This document shows, one piece after another, positions 32,385 through 40,122 of a DNA stretch of 41,993 nt. A program made the translations under genes and the position numbers. A model generated the notes under the pieces. The model was not told the DNA's origin, did not search any database, and saw only the letters and a program-made list of their open reading frames with translations. The number at the start of each line of letters is the position of its first letter. The stretch's first letter is position 1. The stretch is from NCBI GenBank assembly GCA_947305795.1, contig CAMZEK010000021.1, positions 1 to 41,993 on the forward strand, written 5' to 3'. This DNA comes from an uncultured Bacteroidales bacterium. Lineage in GTDB: Bacteria; Bacteroidota; Bacteroidia; Bacteroidales; F082.

Positions 32385-32400
32385 AACTATATTATTAGTT
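32385..32400. promoter_or_regulatory. Candidate BlaI operator palindrome
   Basis: AACTA (32385-32389) and TAGTT (32396-32400) form a 16-base inverted repeat with a 6-base centre. It overlaps the likely -33 element of the blaI promoter. Position and symmetry suit autorepression by BlaI; the sequence is not the classic TACA-TGTA operator, so this is inference. Confidence 0.4.
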
Positions 32401-32455
32401 ATTTTATTGCATTTCTCGACAAATATTTTCGATTTTTTTTGTTTCCGATGGATTT

Positions 32456-33697
32456 TCAATAAACTATGTTGACTGTTTTGCTCATCTTGATGAGCTTGAT
32501 CGTTTCTTCGTCGGAGAGGATGAAGTCGTTGTCGCGCACCACAATCAGCTCCATGTCAGGCTTTTCCACGATTTCCCAGGGGAAGCGTTCCAATAGGTTG
32601 TGCTCGCAGTCGAATTCCACCAATGACTTCATCTTCGACAGATTGGGCAGGTCCAGCAGATGATTGAAGCCCACGCCGAGGCGCTCAATCGAGTCCATCT
32701 CCGTGATCCATTCGGGCAAGAAGTGCAGTTCATTGTGGTGTATATAGAAATACTTCAGTTGTTTCAAGTTGCGCAAGGTGTCGGGAATCTTCTCGATTTT
32801 GTTGAACGAGAGGAAAAGTTGCTGCAAGCCGTCCATATTACCCACGAAATCAGGGATTTGGTTGAGATTGTTTTTGTAGAAATCAAGGTGCTTCAATGCT
32901 TTGAAATCGGCCAAAACTTCTGGAATTTCCTCGAAATTGTTCTCATAGAAAATGAGGCTCTTCATCTGTTTCAGTTGTGCAAACGAACAGGGCAGCGAAT
33001 GGAGCTTGTTTTTGGCCAAATTCATATTCTCGCAACACAACTGCCCGACATTGTTGGGCAATTGCTCAATGCCATTACCGGCCAACAGGATTTGTTTGGT
33101 TTTCGCGAGGTGGCGAATGTCTGATTTCCGCAGCTTCAATTGGTTGAAATTCAATGTGATATCCTCCAAACTGTCGAGTTCCAGAAGCCATCTTGGGATG
33201 TAACGGATTTGGTTGCCTTCAAGATTGAGCGATTTCAAGTGTTTGCAATGGCGAATACTGGATGGAATGCGTTTTAATTCGTTGTTGGTCAAGCTGATGT
33301 CCTGAATATGGTTGTCCTTGGGGAAGTCGATTTTGCGGATTCCGCAGCGGTCGAGGTTGACGTGGGTTAGGCTGTCGGACGAAAACAGTGATTTGTCCAC
33401 TTTCGGCGTCTCGTTGCCCGAAAAACTGATCATCCACACCTTATTATATTTGGAGAAGTCTGGCAGAGAATCCAAGTAAGCCCAACTCAGTTCAAGCATC
33501 TTGACAGAATCAGGGTGCATTTTTTCCAATTCCTCAAAGTACGCTTTGGCATTTGCACGACCATTTTCCCTCATCTCGCGCAATTGTTCTTCGCTGAAAT
33601 ACCCATTGTATGCAGGTTTCGCTGGCGGTTGTGTTGAACAAGCGAAAAATATGCAACTAATTGTAAAACAAAATAATATGATTTTTTCAGGCTTCAT
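32456..33697 (-). CDS. Leucine-rich-repeat lipoprotein
   Basis: The 413-residue protein has a lipoprotein signal ending FFAC (Cys20). A helical stretch follows (about 35-70), and then leucine-rich repeats of about 23 residues run to near residue 390. The pattern is L..L.L..N.L..IP, for example LKSLNLEGNQIRYIP, LKHLDFYKNNLNQIP and LQQLFLSFNKIEKIP. Such surface or periplasmic LRR lipoproteins usually bind proteins; the partner is unknown. The repeats have no clear C-terminal cap, ending with EETIKLIKMSKTVNIVY. A -7 box at 33718-33725 fixes the start. No operon partner is apparent. Confidence 0.88.
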   Translation of the reverse strand: MKPEKIILFCFTISCIFFACSTQPPAKPAYNGYFSEEQLREMRENGRANAKAYFEELEKMHPDSVKMLELSWAYLDSLPDFSKYNKVWMISFSGNETPKVDKSLFSSDSLTHVNLDRCGIRKIDFPKDNHIQDISLTNNELKRIPSSIRHCKHLKSLNLEGNQIRYIPRWLLELDSLEDITLNFNQLKLRKSDIRHLAKTKQILLAGNGIEQLPNNVGQLCCENMNLAKNKLHSLPCSFAQLKQMKSLIFYENNFEEIPEVLADFKALKHLDFYKNNLNQIPDFVGNMDGLQQLFLSFNKIEKIPDTLRNLKQLKYFYIHHNELHFLPEWITEMDSIERLGVGFNHLLDLPNLSKMKSLVEFDCEHNLLERFPWEIVEKPDMELIVVRDNDFILSDEETIKLIKMSKTVNIVY

Positions 33698-33717
33698 TTT
33701 CGAGTGATTTGACGCAG

Positions 33718-33725
33718 CAAATATA
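33718..33725 (-). promoter_or_regulatory. -7 box of the LRR lipoprotein gene
   Basis: TATATTTG on the minus strand matches the consensus 20 bases before the ATG at 33697. Confidence 0.6.
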
Positions 33726-33838
33726 CATAAAAAATGAAATATGAAACGAATTTATTAGTTTTATTGCGATTTTTTTTCATTAGGTGACAAAAAACTTCAT
33801 TTAACGCGTTTTTGGTTCAACGAATCAGATTATTCCCT

Positions 33839-33846
33839 ATCTTTGA
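33839..33846 (+). promoter_or_regulatory. -7 box of the diacylglycerol kinase gene
   Basis: TATCTTTG matches the consensus 19 bases before the ATG at 33866, which supports that start over an in-frame ATG at 33812. Confidence 0.65.
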
Positions 33847-33865
33847 GCCGCAAAACTTAACCAGA

Positions 33866-34837
33866 ATGAGCGAAGAAAACAGCAAATGGCTGGTCATTGT
33901 CAATCCAAAGGCTTCCATTGGGAAGGCGGGAAAAGATTGGCCACAAATAAAGCAAGCACTTGAAAAAGAGAATATTAACTTTGATTTTATCATCACCGAA
34001 TACCAAGGCCATGCCATCGATTTGGTACGCGACAACATCACCGAGAAAGGCTACCGCAACATCATTTCAGTAGGCGGAGATGGGACTAATAATGAAATCA
34101 TCAACGGCATTTTCACCCAACAACGTTTCCCCACGGAGAGCATCAACATGGGCATCATCCCCATTGGAACTGGCAATGACTGGCGACGCGCTTTCGGTTT
34201 TTCGCTTGATTACCATGAGAATGCCAAGATTTTGAAAGCCAAGAATCTTTTTGTCCATGACATTGGAAAAGTGACCTACTACAACGACAACAATCCGAAA
34301 GTGCGTTACTTCTTGAATGCCGCCGGGACTGGTTTGGATCACATGGTTTGCGAGTCAACCAACCTCTTGAAACAACAGGGTAAGGGTGGCTCGGCACGCT
34401 ATCTCGGTAGCGTGGTGAAGAGCCTCATCAAATACAAAGGCGACCGCGTACATATCACCATCGATGGAAAGACGGTTTTCGACGACGAAATCCTTAACCT
34501 CTCCCTCGGTAATTGTGCCTTCAACGGAGGTGGCATGATGACAATGCGTGGTGCCATCCCCAACGATGGCCTGTTGGATGTCACCGTCATCCGAAAGGTC
34601 TCCATGGTGAAATTTGCCGCCAACGTGAAAAGTCTCTACGACGGCTCCTTCATCGATAAATTTGATGAAGTGGAAACCTACAAGGGAAAGCATATCAGGG
34701 TGGCTTCCATTCCCCCACATGCACTCAAATTAGAGACCGAAGGCGAAAATCTCACCAATTCGCCCTTCGACTTTGAGATCCTGCCCAAAGCGATTAATAT
34801 GGTAATACCAGAAAAGGCGATGGGCTTATGGCCTTAG
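33866..34837 (+). CDS. Diacylglycerol/lipid kinase (DagK-like catalytic domain)
   Basis: The 323-residue protein belongs to the DagK/YegS soluble lipid-kinase family. It shows IVNPKASIGKAGKDW (11-25), the nucleotide-binding GGDGTNNEIINGI (70-82), and PIGTGNDWRRAFG (99-111). The second domain contains NAAGTGLDHMVCEST and NCAFNGGGMMTMRGA. The family phosphorylates lipid head groups such as diacylglycerol to phosphatidic acid, at the inner leaflet. It stands alone between two promoter regions. The exact lipid is not predictable from sequence. An A+T-rich spacer separates it from pgk. Confidence 0.9.
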   Translation: MSEENSKWLVIVNPKASIGKAGKDWPQIKQALEKENINFDFIITEYQGHAIDLVRDNITEKGYRNIISVGGDGTNNEIINGIFTQQRFPTESINMGIIPIGTGNDWRRAFGFSLDYHENAKILKAKNLFVHDIGKVTYYNDNNPKVRYFLNAAGTGLDHMVCESTNLLKQQGKGGSARYLGSVVKSLIKYKGDRVHITIDGKTVFDDEILNLSLGNCAFNGGGMMTMRGAIPNDGLLDVTVIRKVSMVKFAANVKSLYDGSFIDKFDEVETYKGKHIRVASIPPHALKLETEGENLTNSPFDFEILPKAINMVIPEKAMGLWP

Positions 34838-34949
34838 GCCCTGTCTAAACTCCAAGTTGAACCTAAAGCCAACTGACCTTGAATCTTGAAATTTGAAATA
34901 CGCAGTATTCAACGTAGTTAAATCTTAAATCTTTAAATACCAAACAATA

Positions 34950-36200
34950 ATGACAAACATCGACGACATTAATTTCGAAAACAAGCGCGTGGTTATCCGC
35001 GTCGACTTCAACGTTCCGCTGGACGACAACTTCAACATTACTGACGACACCCGTATGCGTGCCGCCTTGCCTACTATTAATAAGGTATTAAATGACAAGG
35101 GTATGGTCGTGCTGATGTCGCACCTCGGTCGCCCGAAGAAGAACCCCGACCCGAAGTATTCCATCAAGCCGATTATCAAGCACCTGGAAGAACTCTTGGG
35201 TCGTCCAGTGCAATTCGCCGACGACTGCATGAAAGCCGCTGACAAAGTGGCCGCCATGAAACCTGGCGAAGTGTTAGTGCTCGAAAACCTCCGCTTCTAT
35301 GCTGAAGAGGAAGGCAAGCCACGTGGCATCGAAAAGGGTGAGGAAGGCTACGATGACGCCAAGAAAGCCATCAAAGCCTCGCAGAAGGAGTTCACCAAAA
35401 CCTTGGCTGGCTATGGTGAGTACTACATCAACGACGCTTTCGGCACCGCCCACCGCGCCCATGCTTCGACCGCTCTGATTGCCGACTACTTTGATGCCGA
35501 CCACAAAATGTTCGGCTACTTGATGGGCAAGGAAGTGGCTGCCGTGAACAAGGTGATGAACGAAATCCAGCATCCTTTCACTGCCATCATGGGTGGCTCA
35601 AAGGTTTCCACGAAAATTGAAATCATTGAAAATCTGCTTACTAAGGTCGACAACCTCATCCTCTGCGGCGGCATGACTTACACCTTCAAGAAGGCTCTCG
35701 GCGGCAAGATTGGCAACTCCATCTGCGAAGACGACAAACTTGACCTTGCTCTCGACATCCTCGCCAAGGCCAAGGAAAAGGGCGTCAACCTCGTGCTCGC
35801 CATCGACTGCGTTGTCGGTGACAAGTTCGGCAACGATGCCAACACCCAAGTCGTTGACCCGATGAACATCCCCGAAGGCTGGGAAGGCATGGACATCGGC
35901 CCGAAGACCCGCGAACTTTTCGCCAACGTCATCAAAGGCTCCAAGACCATCCTTTGGAACGGTCCCTGCGGCGTGTTTGAGTTCGACACCTTCGCGAAAG
36001 GCTCAAAGGCCATCGCTGAGGCCATTGCGGCAGCCACCAAGGACGGCGCTTTCTCACTCATCGGCGGCGGCGACTCCGTGGCTTGCATCAACAAGTTCGG
36101 CCTCGCCGACCAAGTTTCCTACGTCTCCACCGGCGGCGGCGCCTTGCTTGAAGCCATTGAAGGCAAGGAACTGCCTGGCATTGCGGCGATTAAGAAGTAA
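34950..36200 (+). CDS. pgk: Phosphoglycerate kinase
   Basis: PGK transfers phosphate from 1,3-bisphosphoglycerate to ADP in glycolysis. The 416-residue protein shows RVDFNVPL (17-24), the substrate-binding SHLGRPK (57-63), [32 protein letters not shown], and the nucleotide-binding [13 protein letters not shown] near the end with [13 protein letters not shown]. It carries the insertion after [13 protein letters not shown] seen in Bacteroidota PGKs. The DNA is richer in C-ending codons than its neighbours, as expected for a highly expressed gene. A large palindromic structure starts just after the stop. The assignment is certain. Confidence 0.97.
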   Translation: MTNIDDINFENKRVVIRVDFNVPLDDNFNITDDTRMRAALPTINKVLNDKGMVVLMSHLGRPKKNPDPKYSIKPIIKHLEELLGRPVQFADDCMKAADKVAAMKPGEVLVLENLRFYAEEEGKPRGIEKGEEGYDDAKKAIKASQKEFTKTLAGYGEYYINDAFGTAHRAHASTALIADYFDADHKMFGYLMGKEVAAVNKVMNEIQHPFTAIMGGSKVSTKIEIIENLLTKVDNLILCGGMTYTFKKALGGKIGNSICEDDKLDLALDILAKAKEKGVNLVLAIDCVVGDKFGNDANTQVVDPMNIPEGWEGMDIGPKTRELFANVIKGSKTILWNGPCGVFEFDTFAKGSKAIAEAIAAATKDGAFSLIGGGDSVACINKFGLADQVSYVSTGGGALLEAIEGKELPGIAAIKK

Positions 36201-36203
36201 CAT

Positions 36204-36286
36204 TTTGGCTGTTGGCTATTAGCCGTTAGCTATTAGCATAAAAGCTAGTAAGCTAACGGCTAATTGCTAATAGCCTAAAAGCCAAA
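36204..36286. repeat. Large nested inverted repeat after pgk
   Basis: Three arms nest: TTTGGCT/AGCCAAA (36204-36210/36280-36286), GGCTATTAGC/GCTAATAGCC (36214-36223/36266-36275) and CCGTTAGCT/AGCTAACGG (36223-36231/36251-36259). The words GCTATTAGC and GTTAGC recur inside. It fills the whole pgk-to-beta-helix gap and could act as a terminator or attenuator, or be a small repeat element. No T-run follows on the plus strand. Confidence 0.7.
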
Positions 36287-36295
36287 TAAACACCT

Positions 36296-37747
36296 ATGAA
36301 GAACCTTTTTTTTACACTTATTTTTATTTTTGGGCTTTGGGCGGTGCTGAACGCTCAATGGGTGAGTCCAGGCAACGGAACGACATACACCCTGCCTGAC
36401 TTGGTGGCCGTTTCCCACGGCGTCGTCACCAACACAGGAAACGTATTTGCCGTAAATAGTGACATTACTATCTCGCGCAACGATGTGTTGAAAATCGACA
36501 ACCAAGTCGCGAGAATCGATGCGGGAAACGTGCTCATCACCATCAACGGTTCCATGATATGCGAGAATACCGAAAGGGTAAAATTGTATGGCACCCTGAC
36601 GGAACATTTCAGCATGAGGTTCGAAAATGCCACTAATTGTGAGCTTAAGACCTTGTATTTCAGCGATGGCGCCGGCATCAAGTTGATTGAGTCAAACGTG
36701 AATTTCATCGACTGCAAGTTCGTCTATTTCACCCGCGATTACAGTAACGCCGTCATCGATTTCATGAACTGCAATCCCTTGATTGAGGATTGCTATTTCC
36801 TCCTCAATGAAGGCGCTGCCATCAGCTCGCCCGCCAACGGGCAAGGCTCTCCACGCATCTTGAACTGTCAGTTAGACTCGAACGTAAATGGCATAAACAG
36901 CCCGCAAATCAATCTCGGACCTGGCAGCGAAGACACCATTTTCATCGTTGGCAATGAAATTGACGGCACGTATGCACCGTGGCATGTTGGCGGGATTTCC
37001 GTAGCCGATCTTATGGGATACGGATCGACAAAAGTGTTGGTGAGAGGAAATTATGTGGTTAATGGACGTTACGGCTACAACCAGCAAGGGCAGACTATCT
37101 CTTCCGTTATCGAGTGGAATCAATTCATTGACAACCATTTTGAGGACAACCCCATGAACGGCGGAAGCGGCATCTCGATTTATGGCTACTCGACCAATTG
37201 CAAGGCAAAACTTCGCAACAACGTCATTACGGGCAACCTTTGGGGCATCACTGCCATCTATTTCCATGACATTGACCTCGGCACCGAAGACGACTGGGGA
37301 TATAATGAGATTCACGACAATGGCAACGAAGGCATAGTATATGATCTCTACAACAACTCCACTTGCGATTTTATGGCTGTCGGTAACAATTGGGGGACTT
37401 CCAATGTGCACGAAATCGAGGAACATGTTTTCCATCAAACCGACGACCCAAGCTTTGGCCTGGTCACCTATGTTCCATTCATCGACGTTGATGGGATAAG
37501 TGAGACCAAAACCGTTGGCTTTGATGTGGTTCCCAACCCAGCTTTCAACGGCACGTTCAGCCTTATCTTGGACGAGGAAATGCCCTCCGAAGTGGTGATT
37601 TACAACTTCAACGGGCAAAAAGTCGCTTCGCAACACATTGAAAACAAAACAAATACAATCGATGTAAACGCATTGGGGAGTGGACTGTATTTCATAGAGG
37701 TGAAGAATGAAATTTCAAAAGCGGTGAAAAAGTTGGTTGTCAAGTAA
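36296..37747 (+). CDS. T9SS-secreted right-handed beta-helix protein
   Basis: The 483-residue product starts with a signal peptide (MKNLFFTLIFIFGLWAVLNAQ). Residues about 40-395 have short repeating beta strands and polar turns (NCELKTLYFSDGAGIKL, NSNVNFIDCKF, NPLIEDCYFLLNEGAAI, and so on), the look of a right-handed parallel beta helix. The last 75 residues form a type A T9SS sorting domain: FDVVPNPAFNGTFSLIL, VVIYNFNGQKVASQ, LGSGLYFIEVKNEISKAVKKLVVK. It should therefore be exported across the outer membrane and attached to the surface or released. No catalytic residues are evident. It follows the pgk palindrome and is ended by a strong terminator. Confidence 0.87.
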   Translation: MKNLFFTLIFIFGLWAVLNAQWVSPGNGTTYTLPDLVAVSHGVVTNTGNVFAVNSDITISRNDVLKIDNQVARIDAGNVLITINGSMICENTERVKLYGTLTEHFSMRFENATNCELKTLYFSDGAGIKLIESNVNFIDCKFVYFTRDYSNAVIDFMNCNPLIEDCYFLLNEGAAISSPANGQGSPRILNCQLDSNVNGINSPQINLGPGSEDTIFIVGNEIDGTYAPWHVGGISVADLMGYGSTKVLVRGNYVVNGRYGYNQQGQTISSVIEWNQFIDNHFEDNPMNGGSGISIYGYSTNCKAKLRNNVITGNLWGITAIYFHDIDLGTEDDWGYNEIHDNGNEGIVYDLYNNSTCDFMAVGNNWGTSNVHEIEEHVFHQTDDPSFGLVTYVPFIDVDGISETKTVGFDVVPNPAFNGTFSLILDEEMPSEVVIYNFNGQKVASQHIENKTNTIDVNALGSGLYFIEVKNEISKAVKKLVVK

Positions 37748-37771
37748 ATACGTCAACAAACCAAAAGAATG

Positions 37772-37797
37772 AAAAGGCGGCTTCGGCTGCCTTTTTT
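37772..37797 (+). terminator. Rho-independent terminator with UUCG loop
   Basis: AAAAGGCGGC (37772-37781) pairs with GCTGCCTTTT (37786-37795) around TTCG, followed by more T. It ends the beta-helix gene and isolates the CARF-nuclease gene downstream. Confidence 0.9.
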
Positions 37798-37806
37798 GAT
37801 GTAATC

Positions 37807-37837
37807 TTGGAGAATAAACAAAAAGTGCCTATTTTTG
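37807..37837 (+). promoter_or_regulatory. Promoter of the CARF-nuclease gene
   Basis: TATTTTTG at 37830-37837 is an exact -7 match and TTG at 37807-37809 a plausible -33 element 20 bases upstream. The predicted leader is about 33 bases to the ATG at 37877. Confidence 0.7.
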
Positions 37838-37876
37838 TGCAAAATTTAACTGCGTAGAATCTAAAGATTTCAAACC

Positions 37877-39037
37877 ATGTCCAAAACCATCGTCAACATC
37901 ATTGATAAAAGCAACCCACTACCCGCCTATCTGTTCACCAAGGAATATTACGAAAAGGGCGACGACCTGCTGTTCATCTCCACGCAAGAGGAAGCCGATA
38001 GTATTCAACGGTTAGCCAATTCATTGGAAATCGAAGAAACCTTGGTGAAGAGAATCATCGTCAAGCGGTATCAGGACAACCTGCTCTATGAGCGCATTTG
38101 TCGTACCATCAAAGACCAGTTGAGCCAAGAAAAGCAGTATTACCTCAATCTGGCGGGTGGTAACCGTTACATGACCTTGTCGGTGCAGCATGTCTTCGAG
38201 GAGTTCAACACCTTGTTTTTCTACACGCAAACTCGTGAGAATCAAATAGTAAAGACCATTTTTGACAATAGCATTTATGACGACGACGATGAGGTGTTCC
38301 CCATTCGCCACCGCATGACCCTGAAAGAGTATTTCAGTCTTTACGGGCTTGAAAGCGACTTGGATCAGCCCCGCAAAATGGTGAAAGAAACGGCCTTCTC
38401 GCAGCATCTGTTTACCATGTTTTCACAAAACATGTTAGCTCGCGGTGACTATCAGGTAATGGAAGCCTTGCGCGAGAAGTACCGCAACTGGAAGTTCCTC
38501 ATCGTTTCGCAGGTGGAGAATCCTGACAAGGACTATATGACTGCCATACCCAGCCTCAACAAGTTCTTGGATTTCATCGGCTTCGTTCCCGAGCGGAGAG
38601 GTTCCTTGCAAAGCTATGAGATTGAGTATCTTACGGGCGGTTGGTTTGAGGAATATGTCTATGCATTAATAAAAGAGGTACTCCAACCCGACGACATTGC
38701 CATGGGCGTACACATTTCTAACGGCGTCATCAAGCACAACAACGAATTAGACGTTTGTTTTATCAAGGCCAACAAGTTGTTTGTCATCGAATGCAAGACT
38801 GGCGTGACCAACGAGAGCCTTTTTAATGAAATCGTTTACAAAGTCTGTGCGCTGAAGGAAGTGCTTCTCGGCACTAGCAATTCTTACATTTTCTCGCTCA
38901 AGAAAGACCACAAGGGCAACTGGAAAAAGACTGCGAAATACATGGGCATCACCTTCTGTGATTGGCTTAACCTGACCATGCCTGAACGGTTGAAGAGCAT
39001 CCTGAATGAGATGAATCGGATTGCCAAGGAGAAGTGA
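37877..39037 (+). CDS. Card1/Can2-like CARF-nuclease (DUF1887 type)
   Basis: The 386-residue protein resembles the type III CRISPR accessory effectors Card1/Can2. The N-terminal half (about 1-150) looks like a CARF domain: VNIIDKSNPLPAYLF, LLFISTQEE and the ligand-loop signature NLAGGNRYMTL (91-101), equivalent to the NxTGGTK motif. The C-terminal half is a PD-(D/E)XK nuclease with TGGWFEEYV (Glu258/259), NELDVCF (Asp292) and FVIECKTG (Glu305, Lys307). In known relatives cyclic oligoadenylate binds the CARF and activates nuclease cleavage. No cas gene or CRISPR array lies in the window, and the gene is a single-gene unit between a terminator and the convergent ldcA. Its activator and role here are unknown. 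Confidence 0.85.
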   Translation: MSKTIVNIIDKSNPLPAYLFTKEYYEKGDDLLFISTQEEADSIQRLANSLEIEETLVKRIIVKRYQDNLLYERICRTIKDQLSQEKQYYLNLAGGNRYMTLSVQHVFEEFNTLFFYTQTRENQIVKTIFDNSIYDDDDEVFPIRHRMTLKEYFSLYGLESDLDQPRKMVKETAFSQHLFTMFSQNMLARGDYQVMEALREKYRNWKFLIVSQVENPDKDYMTAIPSLNKFLDFIGFVPERRGSLQSYEIEYLTGGWFEEYVYALIKEVLQPDDIAMGVHISNGVIKHNNELDVCFIKANKLFVIECKTGVTNESLFNEIVYKVCALKEVLLGTSNSYIFSLKKDHKGNWKKTAKYMGITFCDWLNLTMPERLKSILNEMNRIAKEK

Positions 39038-39063
39038 TTATATCTATCGATTGATGCTGTAAA

Positions 39064-39960
39064 TTAGCAATTATTCTCAAACACTGCCATTTCCGAAGTA
39101 ATTCTAATTGAAGCTTTCTGCCCCAAAACCATCACCCGATTGTCGTCAAAATGCCCGGCGGGGAAACCGAAACACAGCGGATAGTCGTAGTCCTTGACCA
39201 CCTCGGCAATCACCTCCTCGACGGTTTGGCCAAAAGGATGTGCATTGTCGTGGATTTGGGTCAGGCCGCCTACGATAAGACCTTTCAAGTTAGCGAGTTT
39301 TCCAGCACGCTTTAATCCACGCATCATCCTGTCAATGTGATAGATATACTCGTCCACCTCCTCAATGAACAGGATTTTCCCGTCCGTTTCTGGAAAAATG
39401 TCTGAGCCGTTGATGCCCATCAGTACAGACAAATTTCCACCCACAATTTCGCCTTCCATCTCGCCCAAACGGTTCAAAGGATTTGTGGGCAAATCGTAAC
39501 GCAAAGGCTTACCTGTCAGCGCGTTAAATAAAGACTTTTTGGCCTCCTCAGTCTTGTTCGTGAAGTAAAAAGGCATGGGCGCATGAAGCGAAGGAATGCC
39601 CAGACGCTGTAACTTGCCGTGAATGACCGTGCTGTCGCTGAAGCCCGCAATCCATTTCGGATGTTGTTGAAACTTAGTGAAGTCCAATTTATCGATGATA
39701 CGGATGCCGCCGTAGCCGCCCCGAGCGAGCCAAATGGCTTCAATTTCCTCGTTGTCAAGGTATTCTTGAAAGACAGCAGCCCGAAAATCGTCGTCACCAG
39801 CAAAAATATGATGCTCGGCGAAAAGTCGGTCGTCATAAACGGGGACAAAACCTTGCTCTTTCAGCCATTGGATGCCGTAGGCCATTTCATCGGGTGTTAC
39901 ACAACGCGCTGGTGCGACAATAGCGATTTTTGAACTTTGTTTTAAGAACGGAATAATCAT
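39064..39960 (-). CDS. ldcA: LD-carboxypeptidase (S66 family)
   Basis: The 298-residue protein matches MccF/LdcA S66 peptidases. IAIVAPARCVTPDEM at the N-terminus and WLARGGYGGIRIIDKLDF lead to the nucleophile GFSDST (Ser108). FIEEVDEYIYHIDRM holds the catalytic Glu200, and FGFPAGHFDDN holds His270. LdcA removes the terminal D-Ala from muropeptide tetrapeptides during cell-wall recycling, in the cytoplasm. A related branch (MccF) cleaves microcin C. The gene is convergent with the CARF-nuclease gene, 26 bases apart. It is preceded by a structured inverted-repeat region shared with the MORN gene upstream. Confidence 0.9.
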   Translation of the reverse strand: MIIPFLKQSSKIAIVAPARCVTPDEMAYGIQWLKEQGFVPVYDDRLFAEHHIFAGDDDFRAAVFQEYLDNEEIEAIWLARGGYGGIRIIDKLDFTKFQQHPKWIAGFSDSTVIHGKLQRLGIPSLHAPMPFYFTNKTEEAKKSLFNALTGKPLRYDLPTNPLNRLGEMEGEIVGGNLSVLMGINGSDIFPETDGKILFIEEVDEYIYHIDRMMRGLKRAGKLANLKGLIVGGLTQIHDNAHPFGQTVEEVIAEVVKDYDYPLCFGFPAGHFDDNRVMVLGQKASIRITSEMAVFENNC

Positions 39961-39976
39961 GTCTTTTTTCTTTTTG

Positions 39977-40117
39977 TCACAAAACCAACAAAACTTTCAA
40001 AACCTTAGTCTCTTTTTTTGACTGGCAACGGCTCGCAACCGCTTGCCGTTGGAAAGAAGCCGGTTGGCGACTTTCCCTGCCCGAAAAATGGTTTTGCCCG
40101 TTTTGCAAGTTTTGTGA
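39977..40117. repeat. Structured element with 28-base imperfect terminal inverted repeats
   Basis: Positions 39977-40004 and 40090-40117 pair at 22 of 28 bases in one register (TCACAAAAC, CAAAAC and CAAAACC against their complements), separated by two three-base mismatches. Inside lie CAACGGC/GCCGTTG (40026-40032/40045-40051) and GGAAAG/CTTTCC (40051-40056/40071-40076). It fills the gap between the MORN gene and ldcA, both on the minus strand. Confidence 0.65.
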
Positions 40118-40122
40118 TACCA

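Noticed and set aside
37797..39063. Complete type III CRISPR locus around the CARF-nuclease
   Set aside because: No Cas10, Csm/Cmr, Cas6 or repeat array is present on either side within the window.
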